Of a DNA stretch of 64,000 nucleotides, positions 36,399-44,506 are shown in pieces. The stretch spans positions 1 to 64,000 of the IMG/VR virus record IMGVR_UViG_3300035698_022762. One strand, given 5' to 3'. Position 1 is the first letter of the stretch. Every line of letters begins with the position of its first letter. The position numbers and the translations under genes are program-made. The stretch is from a virus. The notes below the pieces were generated by a model that saw only the letters and a program-made list of their open reading frames with translations, had not been told where the DNA came from and made no database searches.

Positions 36399-37453
36399 TT
36401 TGATCTTATACTCCGTATTGATTTATTTAATATTGTGTCTTTTTCAAAACTGCGTATTTGGCTTTTAATGTACGAATCGATTAATCTTAAAGATGAATCT
36501 TCTAACATTTTATTCCAATCTTTATATTTTTTTGGCGGAAAGACATATTTCATTTTTTTAAATCCATTTTTCAACAACATGTCGCCAATGTCCAATAATG
36601 CTTTGACCCCTGATTGATCGTTGTCCAAACATAAAACAGGCATAAGTCCTTCTATATAACCCATTTGCTTTTCCGATATAAATTTGCCACCTAAAGCTGC
36701 ACCTGCTTCTTTTGTGGCCAAGTGAAGTGTCTTTGCATCAAATTCTCCTTCGACCAAATAAACAGGACTTCCTTGTTTTGGCCAATTGGTCATAAAGACG
36801 ACATCACTTTTACCAATGCCTATTTCTTTAGGTGGACCAAGATATCTTAACGCTTTTTTATTGTTTCCAATGAATCTAGTATTAAAATATATCAACATGC
36901 CTTTTGAATCAAAATATGGAATCAAAATTCTATTTCCGTATTGTGTCGACATGTCAGTGCAAATCATAAAATCATCAATTGGCATTTTTCTAGAATTTAA
37001 ATATATTTCTGCTTCTGTTCTGAAATAGTTTTCTTCTGGCAATTCTGAAATTCGATAAGTCCCTTCTGGAAGATCAAGACCAGATTTTAAAACTTCATTT
37101 TCAACTGGTTTTTGTCTTTTGTTTTTGAAAAAGTCTTTTATTTTTTCTTCTAGTTCTTCTAGGTTGTACTCGCCAGTTCCTAAAGTTTCTAAAGCTTCAT
37201 CAAATGGACACTTATCAACCTCCATTACGAGACTGACTAACGTCCCAACTTTATCGCTTTTAAAGCAACGATAAACTCCGTAGGGGCGTTCTTTGCTTCC
37301 TAATTTGCCACCATAGGGGTTGCACCATAAATGATGTTTGAAATCATCTTCTACAAAAATAGAATTTAACTTTATCTCATTTCCTTTTACGACAACATCG
37401 CCATCCCACCTAGATTCACACCAAGATAAAAATTTATCAAATTTAATAGACAT
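36395..37453 (-). CDS. DNA primase with TOPRIM domain
   Basis: The start is ATG 37453 (MSIKFDKFLSW) behind AAGGAA; the open frame reaches a TTG one codon earlier. The product has 352 residues. The N-terminal 100 residues resemble a zinc-binding primase domain ('HLWCNPYGG', 'YGVYRCFKSDKVGTLVSLV', 'KCPFDEALETL'). The middle is the RNA-polymerase-like part, and the TOPRIM core carries 'VYLVEGEFDAKTLHLA' (catalytic Glu) and 'PVLCLDNDQSGVKALL' (DxD), then 'KDWNKMLED'. It would make RNA primers for phage replication. It is shorter than DnaG and lacks a visible helicase. It is divergent from the Cas4/AddB-like nuclease gene. Confidence 0.85.
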   Translation of the reverse strand: MSIKFDKFLSWCESRWDGDVVVKGNEIKLNSIFVEDDFKHHLWCNPYGGKLGSKERPYGVYRCFKSDKVGTLVSLVMEVDKCPFDEALETLGTGEYNLEELEEKIKDFFKNKRQKPVENEVLKSGLDLPEGTYRISELPEENYFRTEAEIYLNSRKMPIDDFMICTDMSTQYGNRILIPYFDSKGMLIYFNTRFIGNNKKALRYLGPPKEIGIGKSDVVFMTNWPKQGSPVYLVEGEFDAKTLHLATKEAGAALGGKFISEKQMGYIEGLMPVLCLDNDQSGVKALLDIGDMLLKNGFKKMKYVFPPKKYKDWNKMLEDSSLRLIDSYIKSQIRSFEKDTILNKSIRSIRSK

Positions 37454-37502
37454 CAAAATTCCTTATTGCTTTCCTAGTTTAAATAGTATACAATTTCTCA
37501 CT

Positions 37503-38282
37503 ATGCGTATCAAGAGTATATCAGTAAGTCGTTTAAACATCTGGCGAGAGTGCCAGCAGAAATATAAATATCAATATCATCTAAAACTTGATTCAATAGA
37601 AGAAGAACCTTTCTGTTTCATATATGGAAAAATAGTCCATAAAATAGCGGAAATCTATGTTGAATCTAAAGGCGATAAAACCTTATCAGAAGTCACTAAA
37701 AGTGTTTTAGATGGGGATGTACCTATAGATTATGATATTGTAAAAAATAAAGATGTGTTTGCTCCAAAATTACCACCAGATTACAAAAAAAGAATGCCAG
37801 AACATTTGAAATCTGTACAGAAATTAACAGACCAAATAGGGGTTGAAGGAATGGTCGAATACGAATTCCTTTATGATATAGACCCGCCTAATGAAAGAAA
37901 AGTTAGAGGATTTATAGATAGGCTAGTGATCAAAAATGACGAGTATTTTATTTTTGATTACAAAACATCTAAAAAGAATAAATTTAGAAAAACTAGAAGA
38001 AACATAACTTCCGATCTTCAATTGCAAACATATGCAATGGTTGTGAGAAATTTATTTAAAGTTCCAGCAAAAAAAATAACGGCTGGACTGTATTATTTAG
38101 AAGGTGGCGAGTTGCTTGGTGCCAGTTTTAGTGAAAAAACTTTAGACAACGTACAGACTTTATTATTAGATACATATAAAGAAATAGAAAACATGCCAGA
38201 AGACGATGCTTGGGGAAATGTTGGACAACACTGCAACCGATGTGACTGGCGTAAAATATGTCCTTTTTATAGGTTAACTTAA
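37503..38282 (+). CDS. PD-(D/E)XK exonuclease with Fe-S cysteines (Cas4/AddB-like)
   Basis: The open frame reaches back to 37338 into the primase gene, but ATG 37503 (MRIKSISVSRLN) gives the natural N-terminus of the family; the product has 259 residues. Nuclease motifs are intact: His46 ('GKIVHKIAE'), Asp139 ('GFIDRLV'), Asp152 and Lys154 ('FDYKTSK'), and 'QLQTYAMV' (Gln...Tyr177). Cys17 ('WRECQQKY') plus Cys244, Cys247 and Cys253 ('HCNRCDWRKICPF') match the 4Fe-4S arrangement of Cas4, AddB and related phage exonucleases. It may serve recombination or replication; a link to the CRISPR locus 20 kb away is possible but unproven. Confidence 0.82.
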   Translation: MRIKSISVSRLNIWRECQQKYKYQYHLKLDSIEEEPFCFIYGKIVHKIAEIYVESKGDKTLSEVTKSVLDGDVPIDYDIVKNKDVFAPKLPPDYKKRMPEHLKSVQKLTDQIGVEGMVEYEFLYDIDPPNERKVRGFIDRLVIKNDEYFIFDYKTSKKNKFRKTRRNITSDLQLQTYAMVVRNLFKVPAKKITAGLYYLEGGELLGASFSEKTLDNVQTLLLDTYKEIENMPEDDAWGNVGQHCNRCDWRKICPFYRLT

Positions 38283-38714
38283 ATGATTACTGTTACTATT
38301 CATCATAATATATTTTTAAATATTTTGGAAAGAACCAATCTTGTATCTGGAAAAACAATAGAGAAAACAGGTGTTTGCGTATCTGTTTGGTACAACAAAG
38401 GCAAAACTTCTGAACCTGCACAAGAAGTATTTGTTAAATATATCTTAACAAATACTTCTGAAGATTCTCCAATATTATTGACCAAAGATGGCTTTAAAAT
38501 TAATCTTCCAAAACCAGAAAAATTCGAAAAAAATGAAGTTCCACCCCCTAATCCATATTATCTTTTAGATGAAAAATATGGAGGCGAAAATGGGATATTG
38601 TCTTTTAAAGAATATCATCGCACCAAAGGTAAAGAAAGAATTAATTGTTGTCATACTGTTGATATCTCAACAACAGAACAGTTGGAAAATTCTTTAACTA
38701 GGACAATCTCGTAA
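38283..38714 (+). CDS. Hypothetical protein following the exonuclease
   Basis: This 143-residue protein begins at the base after the exonuclease stop codon and is probably co-translated. The N-terminal 80 residues form a beta-rich domain ('MITVTIHHNIFLNILE', 'TGVCVSVWYNKGK', 'EVFVKYILTNTSEDSPIL'). The tail is Pro- and charge-rich. Its last 21 bases overlap the convergent minus-strand gene. No family is recognised. Confidence 0.45.
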   Translation: MITVTIHHNIFLNILERTNLVSGKTIEKTGVCVSVWYNKGKTSEPAQEVFVKYILTNTSEDSPILLTKDGFKINLPKPEKFEKNEVPPPNPYYLLDEKYGGENGILSFKEYHRTKGKERINCCHTVDISTTEQLENSLTRTIS

Positions 38715-39203
38715 AGAAAGTCCTATTCGCATACTGATAGATTCATTCGAACTTACAGATATTGGCGAAGTAAATGGCACGCTAGATATCAATTGACCAC
38801 TGTCGTCACTAGCTGTTGTCAAAAACAAATTCTTAACTGCTAATGGATATCCACTAGCACCAGCCGAAAAAGTTAATACGGGACTATTTGTTTGAGTTAC
38901 GCCACTAATGGTAGTTAATGTAAACTGCCCTGTGGATGCAATAGGTCGTCTGATATAGCCTGTACTTGCAGAAGGCTCGTTAGTTATATCTGCTATCGTA
39001 TCTGTTGCTGCTAAACTACTTCTTGTGTCCAACCCAAAATAAAAATTATCAGGTATGTCATTGCCAGTAAAAACCGCACCTAACATAAAAGCTTCACCTT
39101 CTGTGTGAAATATATTTTTCAAATTGTTGTCAGACCAAATAGTGTCACCTGATTTATTCAGGTGTTTTATTTCTAATATTTTTACTAATCCATTCCAGTT
39201 CAT
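38694..39203 (-). CDS. Small virion-type beta protein (possible paralogue of 15226-15705)
   Basis: This 169-residue protein has the plan of small tail or appendage proteins: 'GLVKILEIKHLNKSGDTIW', 'LKNIFHTEGEAFMLGAVF', 'PDNFYFGLDTRSSLAA', a Thr/Ser-rich middle, and a final strand 'ESISMRIGLSLRDCPS'. The order resembles the 159-residue protein at the end of the baseplate operon. No SD is visible. Its end overlaps the plus-strand gene by 21 bases. A structural role is inferred from composition. Confidence 0.5.
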   Translation of the reverse strand: MNWNGLVKILEIKHLNKSGDTIWSDNNLKNIFHTEGEAFMLGAVFTGNDIPDNFYFGLDTRSSLAATDTIADITNEPSASTGYIRRPIASTGQFTLTTISGVTQTNSPVLTFSAGASGYPLAVKNLFLTTASDDSGQLISSVPFTSPISVSSNESISMRIGLSLRDCPS

Positions 39204-39223
39204 AGTACTATATATTAGTAGCG

Positions 39224-39493
39224 ATGAACATATCTTTTAAAAAATGGTTAAATGAAATATCTCATGATAGCGGGATAATAACAAAAGCCCCTATGCCACA
39301 CCAGATGGGCGTAACAGGGGCTTTTCCAGTTCATTACGGTAAAGGCAACGCTGATCCTGAAAACCAAGACGGACAACTGCCTCCGGTGGTTTCTAAGAAG
39401 AATCGAAAGCACAAGAGAACAAAAGCTCGCCGGGGATTTTTTCATCCAGAAGGAGATGCTTTTCCCATAATCTCCAAATCTTCCATTCTTTAG
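39224..39493 (+). CDS. Small basic protein with capsid-targeting-like N-terminus
   Basis: This 89-residue protein starts 'MNISFKKWLNE', which matches the T4 internal-protein targeting peptide pattern and carries an LxE site (Leu-Asn-Glu) of the kind cut by the prohead protease. The rest is Pro/Gly-rich then very basic ('KKNRKHKRTKARR'), as expected for a DNA-associated packaged protein. The last 101 bases overlap the convergent minus-strand gene at 39393-40025, so one of the two 3' ends may be wrong. Candidate internal head protein. Confidence 0.45.
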   Translation: MNISFKKWLNEISHDSGIITKAPMPHQMGVTGAFPVHYGKGNADPENQDGQLPPVVSKKNRKHKRTKARRGFFHPEGDAFPIISKSSIL

Positions 39494-40025
39494 GATGTTC
39501 GTCTAATATAAGCTTTTGTTGTTCCAACATAATCATATTATACGTACTTACAGTAAAAGAAAACAATTTACTGTATAACATCTTATTTATCTCGGATATG
39601 TCTGGATAATATATATCGGTAAACGCATGCCACAACCATCTTTTTTTTGCTTTTAAATGTTGTTTGGATGAATTAAATTCGTCGTAAAACTTTTCATAAA
39701 GATTTTTTGAAATAGGATTGTTGTAAGTGTTGTAGTTTGTAGGTATGGGATTTTCTAAATAACTAAATATATTATAGCCCGGAACAACAACACGTTTATC
39801 GTTAAATGGGTCTTGTGTAAAAAATTCGATCATTTCTGGCAATGGTTGATCTTTTTTGCATTCTGAAATCTTCCACTGTTTTACATACCAGCCATCATCT
39901 AATTTGTCTAAATGTATAACCAATCTTTCTTTCACCCATCTACCAATAAGAAATACAGTAATTGGGTATTCTACAATATTCCCAATAGTTCCAGACCTAA
40001 TTAAATATTCTATTCCTAAATTCAT
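39393..40025 (-). CDS. Hypothetical protein downstream of the acidic gene
   Basis: This 210-residue protein starts 4 bases after the stop of the hyperacidic gene and likely forms an operon with it. It is rich in Trp and Tyr ('DDGWYVKQWKISECKK', 'KKRWLWHAFTDIYYPD', 'PKEWKIWRLWEKHLL'), mostly helical in the C-terminal half and strand-like in the N-terminal half ('YPITVFLIGRWVKERLVIH'). No family is recognised. The 3' end overlaps a plus-strand gene. Confidence 0.5.
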   Translation of the reverse strand: MNLGIEYLIRSGTIGNIVEYPITVFLIGRWVKERLVIHLDKLDDGWYVKQWKISECKKDQPLPEMIEFFTQDPFNDKRVVVPGYNIFSYLENPIPTNYNTYNNPISKNLYEKFYDEFNSSKQHLKAKKRWLWHAFTDIYYPDISEINKMLYSKLFSFTVSTYNMIMLEQQKLILDEHPKEWKIWRLWEKHLLLDEKIPGELLFSCAFDSS

Positions 40026-40029
40026 TTAA

Positions 40030-40233
40030 CTATAAATCATTCCATTCGTCTTCTTCGTCTTCTTCTTCTTCGTCATCGTCTTCCCATTCTTCTTCATCGT
40101 CGTCATCATCAATATCATAGTAAAGATCATCTTCATCTTCATCATCATCTTCGAAATCATCATCATCAAAATCGTCACCGTCCCAAATGCTATCTTCGTT
40201 GTCGTCGTCCCAAACACTTTTAGTATGCGCCAT
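40030..40233 (-). CDS. Hyperacidic protein (44 of 67 residues Asp/Glu)
   Basis: This 67-residue protein has a strong SD (TTAAGGAGA), so it is a deliberately translated gene rather than a composition artefact. After 'MAHTKSVW' almost the whole chain is Asp and Glu, with spaced Trp, Phe and Tyr residues ('DGDDFDDDDFEDDD', 'DDEEEWEDDDEEEE'). The only basic residues are His3 and Lys5. Such proteins can mimic DNA (as Ocr or some anti-restriction and anti-CRISPR proteins do), buffer cations, or shield basic proteins. Which applies here is unknown. It is probably co-transcribed with the 210-residue gene downstream. Confidence 0.75.
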   Translation of the reverse strand: MAHTKSVWDDDNEDSIWDGDDFDDDDFEDDDEDEDDLYYDIDDDDDEEEWEDDDEEEEDEEDEWNDL

Positions 40234-40281
40234 TTTTTTTCTCCTTAATTTTGAATTAGTTTTTGATACATATTAAATAGA

Positions 40282-40755
40282 ATGCGATTAACAATTTTTA
40301 AAACTATTTTTTTAATTTTTATAGCTATTTCTTTCAATGGATGCATTGCACTTACCCCATTGAAAGCAGTAGCTGGTCCCTTAATAGATGCTTATGTGAT
40401 TTGGCGAGATGGCGAAGCACACAAATTCTATTATTATGACAGTAAAGTAGTATATCGAGCAGCTAGACGTGCTTCAATAAAAATGGATATGGAAATAGAA
40501 AAAACATTGCCTCCCAATAAAAAAGATTATAAATTTGTGGCAGGGGGGAATAACAAATTTAAAATCCACATTGAACATTATGATCTTAACATCACAAGAT
40601 TAAACGTTAGAATAAACTTTTTAGGCGACAAACAATTTGCTGAACTGTTTTATTCTCTAGTTGATAAAGAATTAAATAGAATAGACTATCTCCCCACAGG
40701 CCGTCCGGGAAATTTAGATGAAATAGGCACTTTAAAAGAAATTTTGAAGCTTTAA
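40282..40755 (+). CDS. Predicted outer-membrane/periplasmic lipoprotein, DUF3568-like
   Basis: This 157-residue protein has a basic N-terminus, a hydrophobic stretch ('FKTIFLIFIAISFNG') and a lipobox ending at Cys21 ('ISFNGC'), a clear type II signal peptide. The mature part ('AGPLIDAYVIWRDGEAHKF', 'DSKVVYRAARRASIKMDME', 'FAELFYSLVDKEL') resembles DUF3568-type small lipoproteins. Phage lipoproteins commonly act in superinfection exclusion or lysogenic conversion. There is no SD. The end overlaps the convergent metallopeptidase gene by 4 bases. Confidence 0.7.
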   Translation: MRLTIFKTIFLIFIAISFNGCIALTPLKAVAGPLIDAYVIWRDGEAHKFYYYDSKVVYRAARRASIKMDMEIEKTLPPNKKDYKFVAGGNNKFKIHIEHYDLNITRLNVRINFLGDKQFAELFYSLVDKELNRIDYLPTGRPGNLDEIGTLKEILKL

Positions 40756-42134
40756 TCGATAAAATTCCTAATCAGTTTTCCATTTTTCACAAACCACTTT
40801 TTGTCAATGTTCAAATTTTCATCTTGGTTAAATTCTACTTCTTCGTTCTCATAAATGGAATTTAAACAATACGCAGCATCAATTAAACAATCTTCTTCTT
40901 CGCTTCTTATTTCTTCAATTAAATTCCCATGTTGATCAAACTCAAAATAAATATCATTTGGTATTTCTATTTCCAAATTGAATAAAGGGTTTTCGTTTTT
41001 ACTTAATGAGCGAACCATATAATCAGATAAAACAACAGTTTTGTTTGTAGACAATTTTGCTATAGTGCCTGTAGGATGTTCATATATCTCATTTGGTTCA
41101 AAGTCTAAGTCAGACCATTTTTTTCCAGAAAGCATAGAAACTTTTTGTTCAATAATTTTACGTTGCGTAAACACCGTTCGCATGATATCTGAATTTTTTC
41201 CGCCATTACGACGCTCTATAGCAAGCATGGTTTTTGCAACACCATTTAAAAAATTCTTGGTTCTTGGCGCTTTTTTGGAAGCGAGTAAAAAGCATTTTAA
41301 CAATTGGTTTCTAGCTTCTATTAAAGCCAATTCTGGTGATTGCGAATTCATTTCTCTTTCGAAAATCCTTACCATAATTTCATACCAAGCTCCAACGAAA
41401 ACTCTGCCAAAACTGTGACATTCAGCAGCTAGTTCATCATGTGGGGCATTTTCATTTAAAAATGCAGGATTTATATAATTGAATTTTTTAGTGGCGTCTC
41501 GTAAAGAATCGTGCCAATTCCTGTTTTTGCCTTGGGTAGATTTGTATATCAATATGCCTACTTCTTCGCCTACTCTAGAAATAACGTTGGTTCCCATCAA
41601 ATTACCATCTGTTTCTTTTAAAGCGTACTTTATGACTGAATCATATTCCATGATAGAGCAAATAGCTGTAATGTCAGCAAAAGCTTCATGAAAAGACCAA
41701 GTTTCTAATGATGGCAATGCCCACAAATCTTTTCTCAATGCATCTAATATAGCATGTCCCAATTCGTGGGCAACAATGTCTGCTGAATCCGCCGTATATA
41801 TTGTTTTATCTTCAGCAGTGTGATAAAAGAATTTTAAAGATTTTCTATCATAAAAAGCATTTATGTTTTCACCGGCTCTAGGATACGCTTTTAGTGTGTC
41901 GACAGCAGCCCATTTTTGAAAAGGACGATCTAAAGTGTGTTGCATTAAATTTATGCAATTAGTTAACGTTACATAACATCCAGTTGCTTGTGATTTTTCA
42001 GACCCAAATTTTGGTATACCCTTTCTAGGCTTACCAACAACTTGAATGTTGGGGAATGTCGATTCTGGAATTTCTGTATCAATTACCAAATTGGGGGTAG
42101 TAGGGTCATTAACTAAATATTTGAATTTTGACAT
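40752..42134 (-). CDS. HExxH zinc metallopeptidase (M4/gluzincin-like)
   Basis: This 460-residue protein starts after AAAGGAGA. Residues 120-130 read 'IVAHELGHAIL': His123, Glu124 and His127 are the zinc/catalytic residues. 'FHEAFADI' at 148-155 supplies Glu150 and Asp154, the third ligand region (ExxxD) of thermolysin-like gluzincins, spaced as in that clan. A helical C-terminal domain follows ('DELAAECHSFGRVFVGAWY', then 'ALIEARNQLLKCFLLA'), as in M4 enzymes. There is no signal peptide, so it probably acts in the cytoplasm or virion. Target unknown; processing of host or virion proteins is possible. Confidence 0.8.
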   Translation of the reverse strand: MSKFKYLVNDPTTPNLVIDTEIPESTFPNIQVVGKPRKGIPKFGSEKSQATGCYVTLTNCINLMQHTLDRPFQKWAAVDTLKAYPRAGENINAFYDRKSLKFFYHTAEDKTIYTADSADIVAHELGHAILDALRKDLWALPSLETWSFHEAFADITAICSIMEYDSVIKYALKETDGNLMGTNVISRVGEEVGILIYKSTQGKNRNWHDSLRDATKKFNYINPAFLNENAPHDELAAECHSFGRVFVGAWYEIMVRIFEREMNSQSPELALIEARNQLLKCFLLASKKAPRTKNFLNGVAKTMLAIERRNGGKNSDIMRTVFTQRKIIEQKVSMLSGKKWSDLDFEPNEIYEHPTGTIAKLSTNKTVVLSDYMVRSLSKNENPLFNLEIEIPNDIYFEFDQHGNLIEEIRSEEEDCLIDAAYCLNSIYENEEVEFNQDENLNIDKKWFVKNGKLIRNFID

Positions 42135-42163
42135 AAAATCTCCTTTTACTAATATCTATTAAT

Positions 42164-42754
42164 ATGAATGATAAAGAAAAAAGAATTCAAGAACAAAGAA
42201 CAATAGAAGCGGCCAAAAAGAATTTGTCCATAAAGGGCATTTGTATAGCAAAAAACTTAGGACAACCAATGGTGCTTCATGATATTGGAGGATTTTCAGA
42301 AAAATATGAAGCTATGGATGTCTACAATCTAGATGATGAACCAAATGAAAATGAAATGCCTTATTATCTTGAAAGTGGCGGGACGTTTTTGGAAGAACCT
42401 TATTCTAGTGAGTGGCAAGAAAGAAATTATAACATAGATCGCACACAACCAGCAATGCTTGGGTATTATTACAATGGACTTAGAAGTGGATTTAATTTGG
42501 AAATAAAACAGTCTATTATAGAAAAAGTTTTAATTATAAGACATGCTGGAAAAGAGGTTTATAAAGACTTCGGTGGGGATTTACACATATACGTTCCAGA
42601 CGACACATGGGAGAATATGATTAATGTATTGTACAATTCAGCATTAAAAGTAAAAAAGAATACTACTAAAATCAAAAAAGAAGAAATGAAAAAAGATACA
42701 GATAAAAAAATAAAAGATTTTTGGAATAAAATAAAATCAAAATGGGGAGTTTAG
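42164..42754 (+). CDS. Hypothetical protein
   Basis: This 196-residue protein has no recognised family. A mixed alpha/beta N-terminal part ('KGICIAKNLGQPMVLHDIG', 'PYYLESGGTFLEEPYSSEW', 'MLGYYYNGLRSGFNLEI') is followed by a strongly basic helical tail. No SD is visible; TAATAT lies 8 bases before the ATG. It overlaps the convergent minus-strand gene by 4 bases. Function cannot be assigned. Confidence 0.45.
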   Translation: MNDKEKRIQEQRTIEAAKKNLSIKGICIAKNLGQPMVLHDIGGFSEKYEAMDVYNLDDEPNENEMPYYLESGGTFLEEPYSSEWQERNYNIDRTQPAMLGYYYNGLRSGFNLEIKQSIIEKVLIIRHAGKEVYKDFGGDLHIYVPDDTWENMINVLYNSALKVKKNTTKIKKEEMKKDTDKKIKDFWNKIKSKWGV

Positions 42755-43233
42755 GTTAAAATAATATATGCTAATATTCCTATTAGTATGATTACTATCC
42801 CCCATAAAAAATCGAATTTTACAAAACTAGATTTTTTATTCTTTTTTTTCTCAATAATTGAGGAAGCAGAAACGTTGACATTTTCTTTGGTTAAAATCCT
42901 TACAACTCTAAGTAATGCTTCTTTCAAATCGTATCTAGTTACATAATTGTCTTCATCGTTTTTCAACGCACTAACGTTTTCTTCTTCTTTTTCTTCTAAA
43001 GGATGTTCAATGTGTTCTATTGAAGAATCAATGATTTGTCCATCTTCATTGTAATCAAATACTTCTCTTTTAACTATAACTGGCTCTTTGTATTCGACGA
43101 TCTTTTTTTCTAGATATTTAGGCAATTCTGGTTCTACATACAATTCTACAGTTTTGGTGTTCCCATCAATAGATGTTACACGTTTTCCTTTACGACCATC
43201 TTCCAACCAAATTAATTCAATAGTTTTTTCCAT
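42751..43233 (-). CDS. Tail-anchored membrane protein
   Basis: This 160-residue protein has a single C-terminal transmembrane segment at about residues 142-160 ('FLWGIVIILIGILAYIILT') preceded by a basic 'KKKNKKSSFVKF' stretch. The N-terminal part is a small strand-rich domain ('LIWLEDGRKGKRVTSIDGN', 'TKTVELYVEPELPKYLE') and an acidic linker. Its start overlaps the stop of the upstream virion-type gene by one base (TAATG), so they are co-translated. It is predicted to display its N-terminal domain at the membrane. Role unknown. Confidence 0.6.
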   Translation of the reverse strand: MEKTIELIWLEDGRKGKRVTSIDGNTKTVELYVEPELPKYLEKKIVEYKEPVIVKREVFDYNEDGQIIDSSIEHIEHPLEEKEEENVSALKNDEDNYVTRYDLKEALLRVVRILTKENVNVSASSIIEKKKNKKSSFVKFDFLWGIVIILIGILAYIILT

Positions 43234-44378
43234 TAATTAGCCTGTGTCCAATCTGGTGAAATCAAATCTGCTGCTCTCAAACGATGGGGAGTTTCGGTGA
43301 TTTCAGTTGGAGCATCATTGTCTGTATCGCCAGTTGCGTATACATAAGTAATTCTTTTAGCTAAATCTCCAACTTTAGCACCAGCAGAATACTCAATGAC
43401 CTGAACGACGTTAGGTATAGTTGCCCCATCCACCCATCTTTTTCTAAAAATAAATAGTCCCGAACGTCCTGCAAGCAACTCATAATCTTTTTTCATTTTT
43501 GAATATAGATTTGCAGTTGTACCATCAGGACTTGCAAGCTCAAGTAGCCTACCTGAATTGTTTCTTGCGTTTTTCAATATTGCAATATCGATTGGAGTGT
43601 ATACTTCTGCATAATCGCCTGTTAGTGCGTCACTAGAAGTATTGCCTGTTCCACTAATTGTAATTGTATTTACGGAAGGTACGGCAATGCTTGCATCTAC
43701 ACCATCTACAGATGTTTGAGAATTAGAATTCTTAACAATGACTTCCATCGTTGCAGACAAACCATGATTTGCTATTGTTATAGTTGGAGTTGTGTTTTTG
43801 TTTATAGCAGTTACCTCCAAATATAAAGGTACCAATATGTTGACACCATCAGAGTAGTTCAACACTTGGTCTACACCATGTCTATAAAAATAGTTCGGAA
43901 TATCTGCTACGCCTGCTAAGTAATTGAATTTCAATAACCTTTCAAGACCTGTGTTGACAACATAAAATCTCATTCTATCTTTAGATTTTTTTTGCTTAAT
44001 GGAAACGTATCTGCTGTTTGAACTTTTATTTGTCAATTCAAGAGTAGCGACAAACAAATCACTAAATCCTGAATTACTATTCAATTCATTTACAATAGTC
44101 TCTTGATCTACTGATGAGGAACTAGTCAAGGTTACGCTTAGAGTTTGCCAATGTTTGTACTCATTTTCGCTAAATGAATATTTTATTGTCAAAACTTCTG
44201 AATCGTTACCGTTTTCATCGGTTCCAGATAAGTCATATGGCGAATCGCCCCAACTTCTAACAAAATCATCGCCACGACCAGTATTTGGTTTAACAATAAA
44301 TGTTGGCTGATGATGTCTGTCGCCTAAAACTAGACTACCTACGAATTCTTGAGAAAATGGATTTTGAAAATATGGCAT
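43233..44378 (-). CDS. Virion-type beta-rich structural protein
   Basis: This 381-residue protein has no recognised family. It is beta-rich and Ser/Thr/Asn-rich, with an N-terminus 'MPYFQNPFSQEFVGSLVLGD' that looks like a capsid or tail-interacting arm. A middle Ig-like or fibre-like segment is seen ('PTITIANHGLSATMEVIV', 'SVNTITISGTGNTSSD'). Codon choice is moderately biased, like other structural genes. The upstream DNA has TATATAAAG and GATATATAAT boxes. It is probably a head appendage or tail-completion protein. Confidence 0.5.
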   Translation of the reverse strand: MPYFQNPFSQEFVGSLVLGDRHHQPTFIVKPNTGRGDDFVRSWGDSPYDLSGTDENGNDSEVLTIKYSFSENEYKHWQTLSVTLTSSSSVDQETIVNELNSNSGFSDLFVATLELTNKSSNSRYVSIKQKKSKDRMRFYVVNTGLERLLKFNYLAGVADIPNYFYRHGVDQVLNYSDGVNILVPLYLEVTAINKNTTPTITIANHGLSATMEVIVKNSNSQTSVDGVDASIAVPSVNTITISGTGNTSSDALTGDYAEVYTPIDIAILKNARNNSGRLLELASPDGTTANLYSKMKKDYELLAGRSGLFIFRKRWVDGATIPNVVQVIEYSAGAKVGDLAKRITYVYATGDTDNDAPTEITETPHRLRAADLISPDWTQAN

Positions 44379-44448
44379 TATATATCTTTCTTTATTTTGG
44401 TACTTTATATATTAAAGTTTATTCTTTAATTATTTAGCAAACAAATTT

Positions 44449-44487
44449 AAAAAACCGCCTGCGAATTAACGCAAGGCGGTTTTTTAA
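44449..44487 (-). terminator. Terminator after the 96-residue gene
   Basis: The hairpin ACCGCCT-GCG / CGC-A-AGGCGGT has one bulged A, an AATTAA loop, and A- and T-runs on both sides. It lies 20 bases beyond the minus-strand stop at 44507 and reads as a Rho-independent terminator for that gene. The symmetric flanks would also allow termination from the plus side. Confidence 0.85.
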
Positions 44488-44506
44488 AACTAAATTGTCT
44501 TTTTTT

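Noticed and set aside
37338-37502. Upstream extension of the Fe-S exonuclease frame
   Set aside because: It lies inside the primase coding sequence in antisense, and the family's natural N-terminus begins at ATG 37503.
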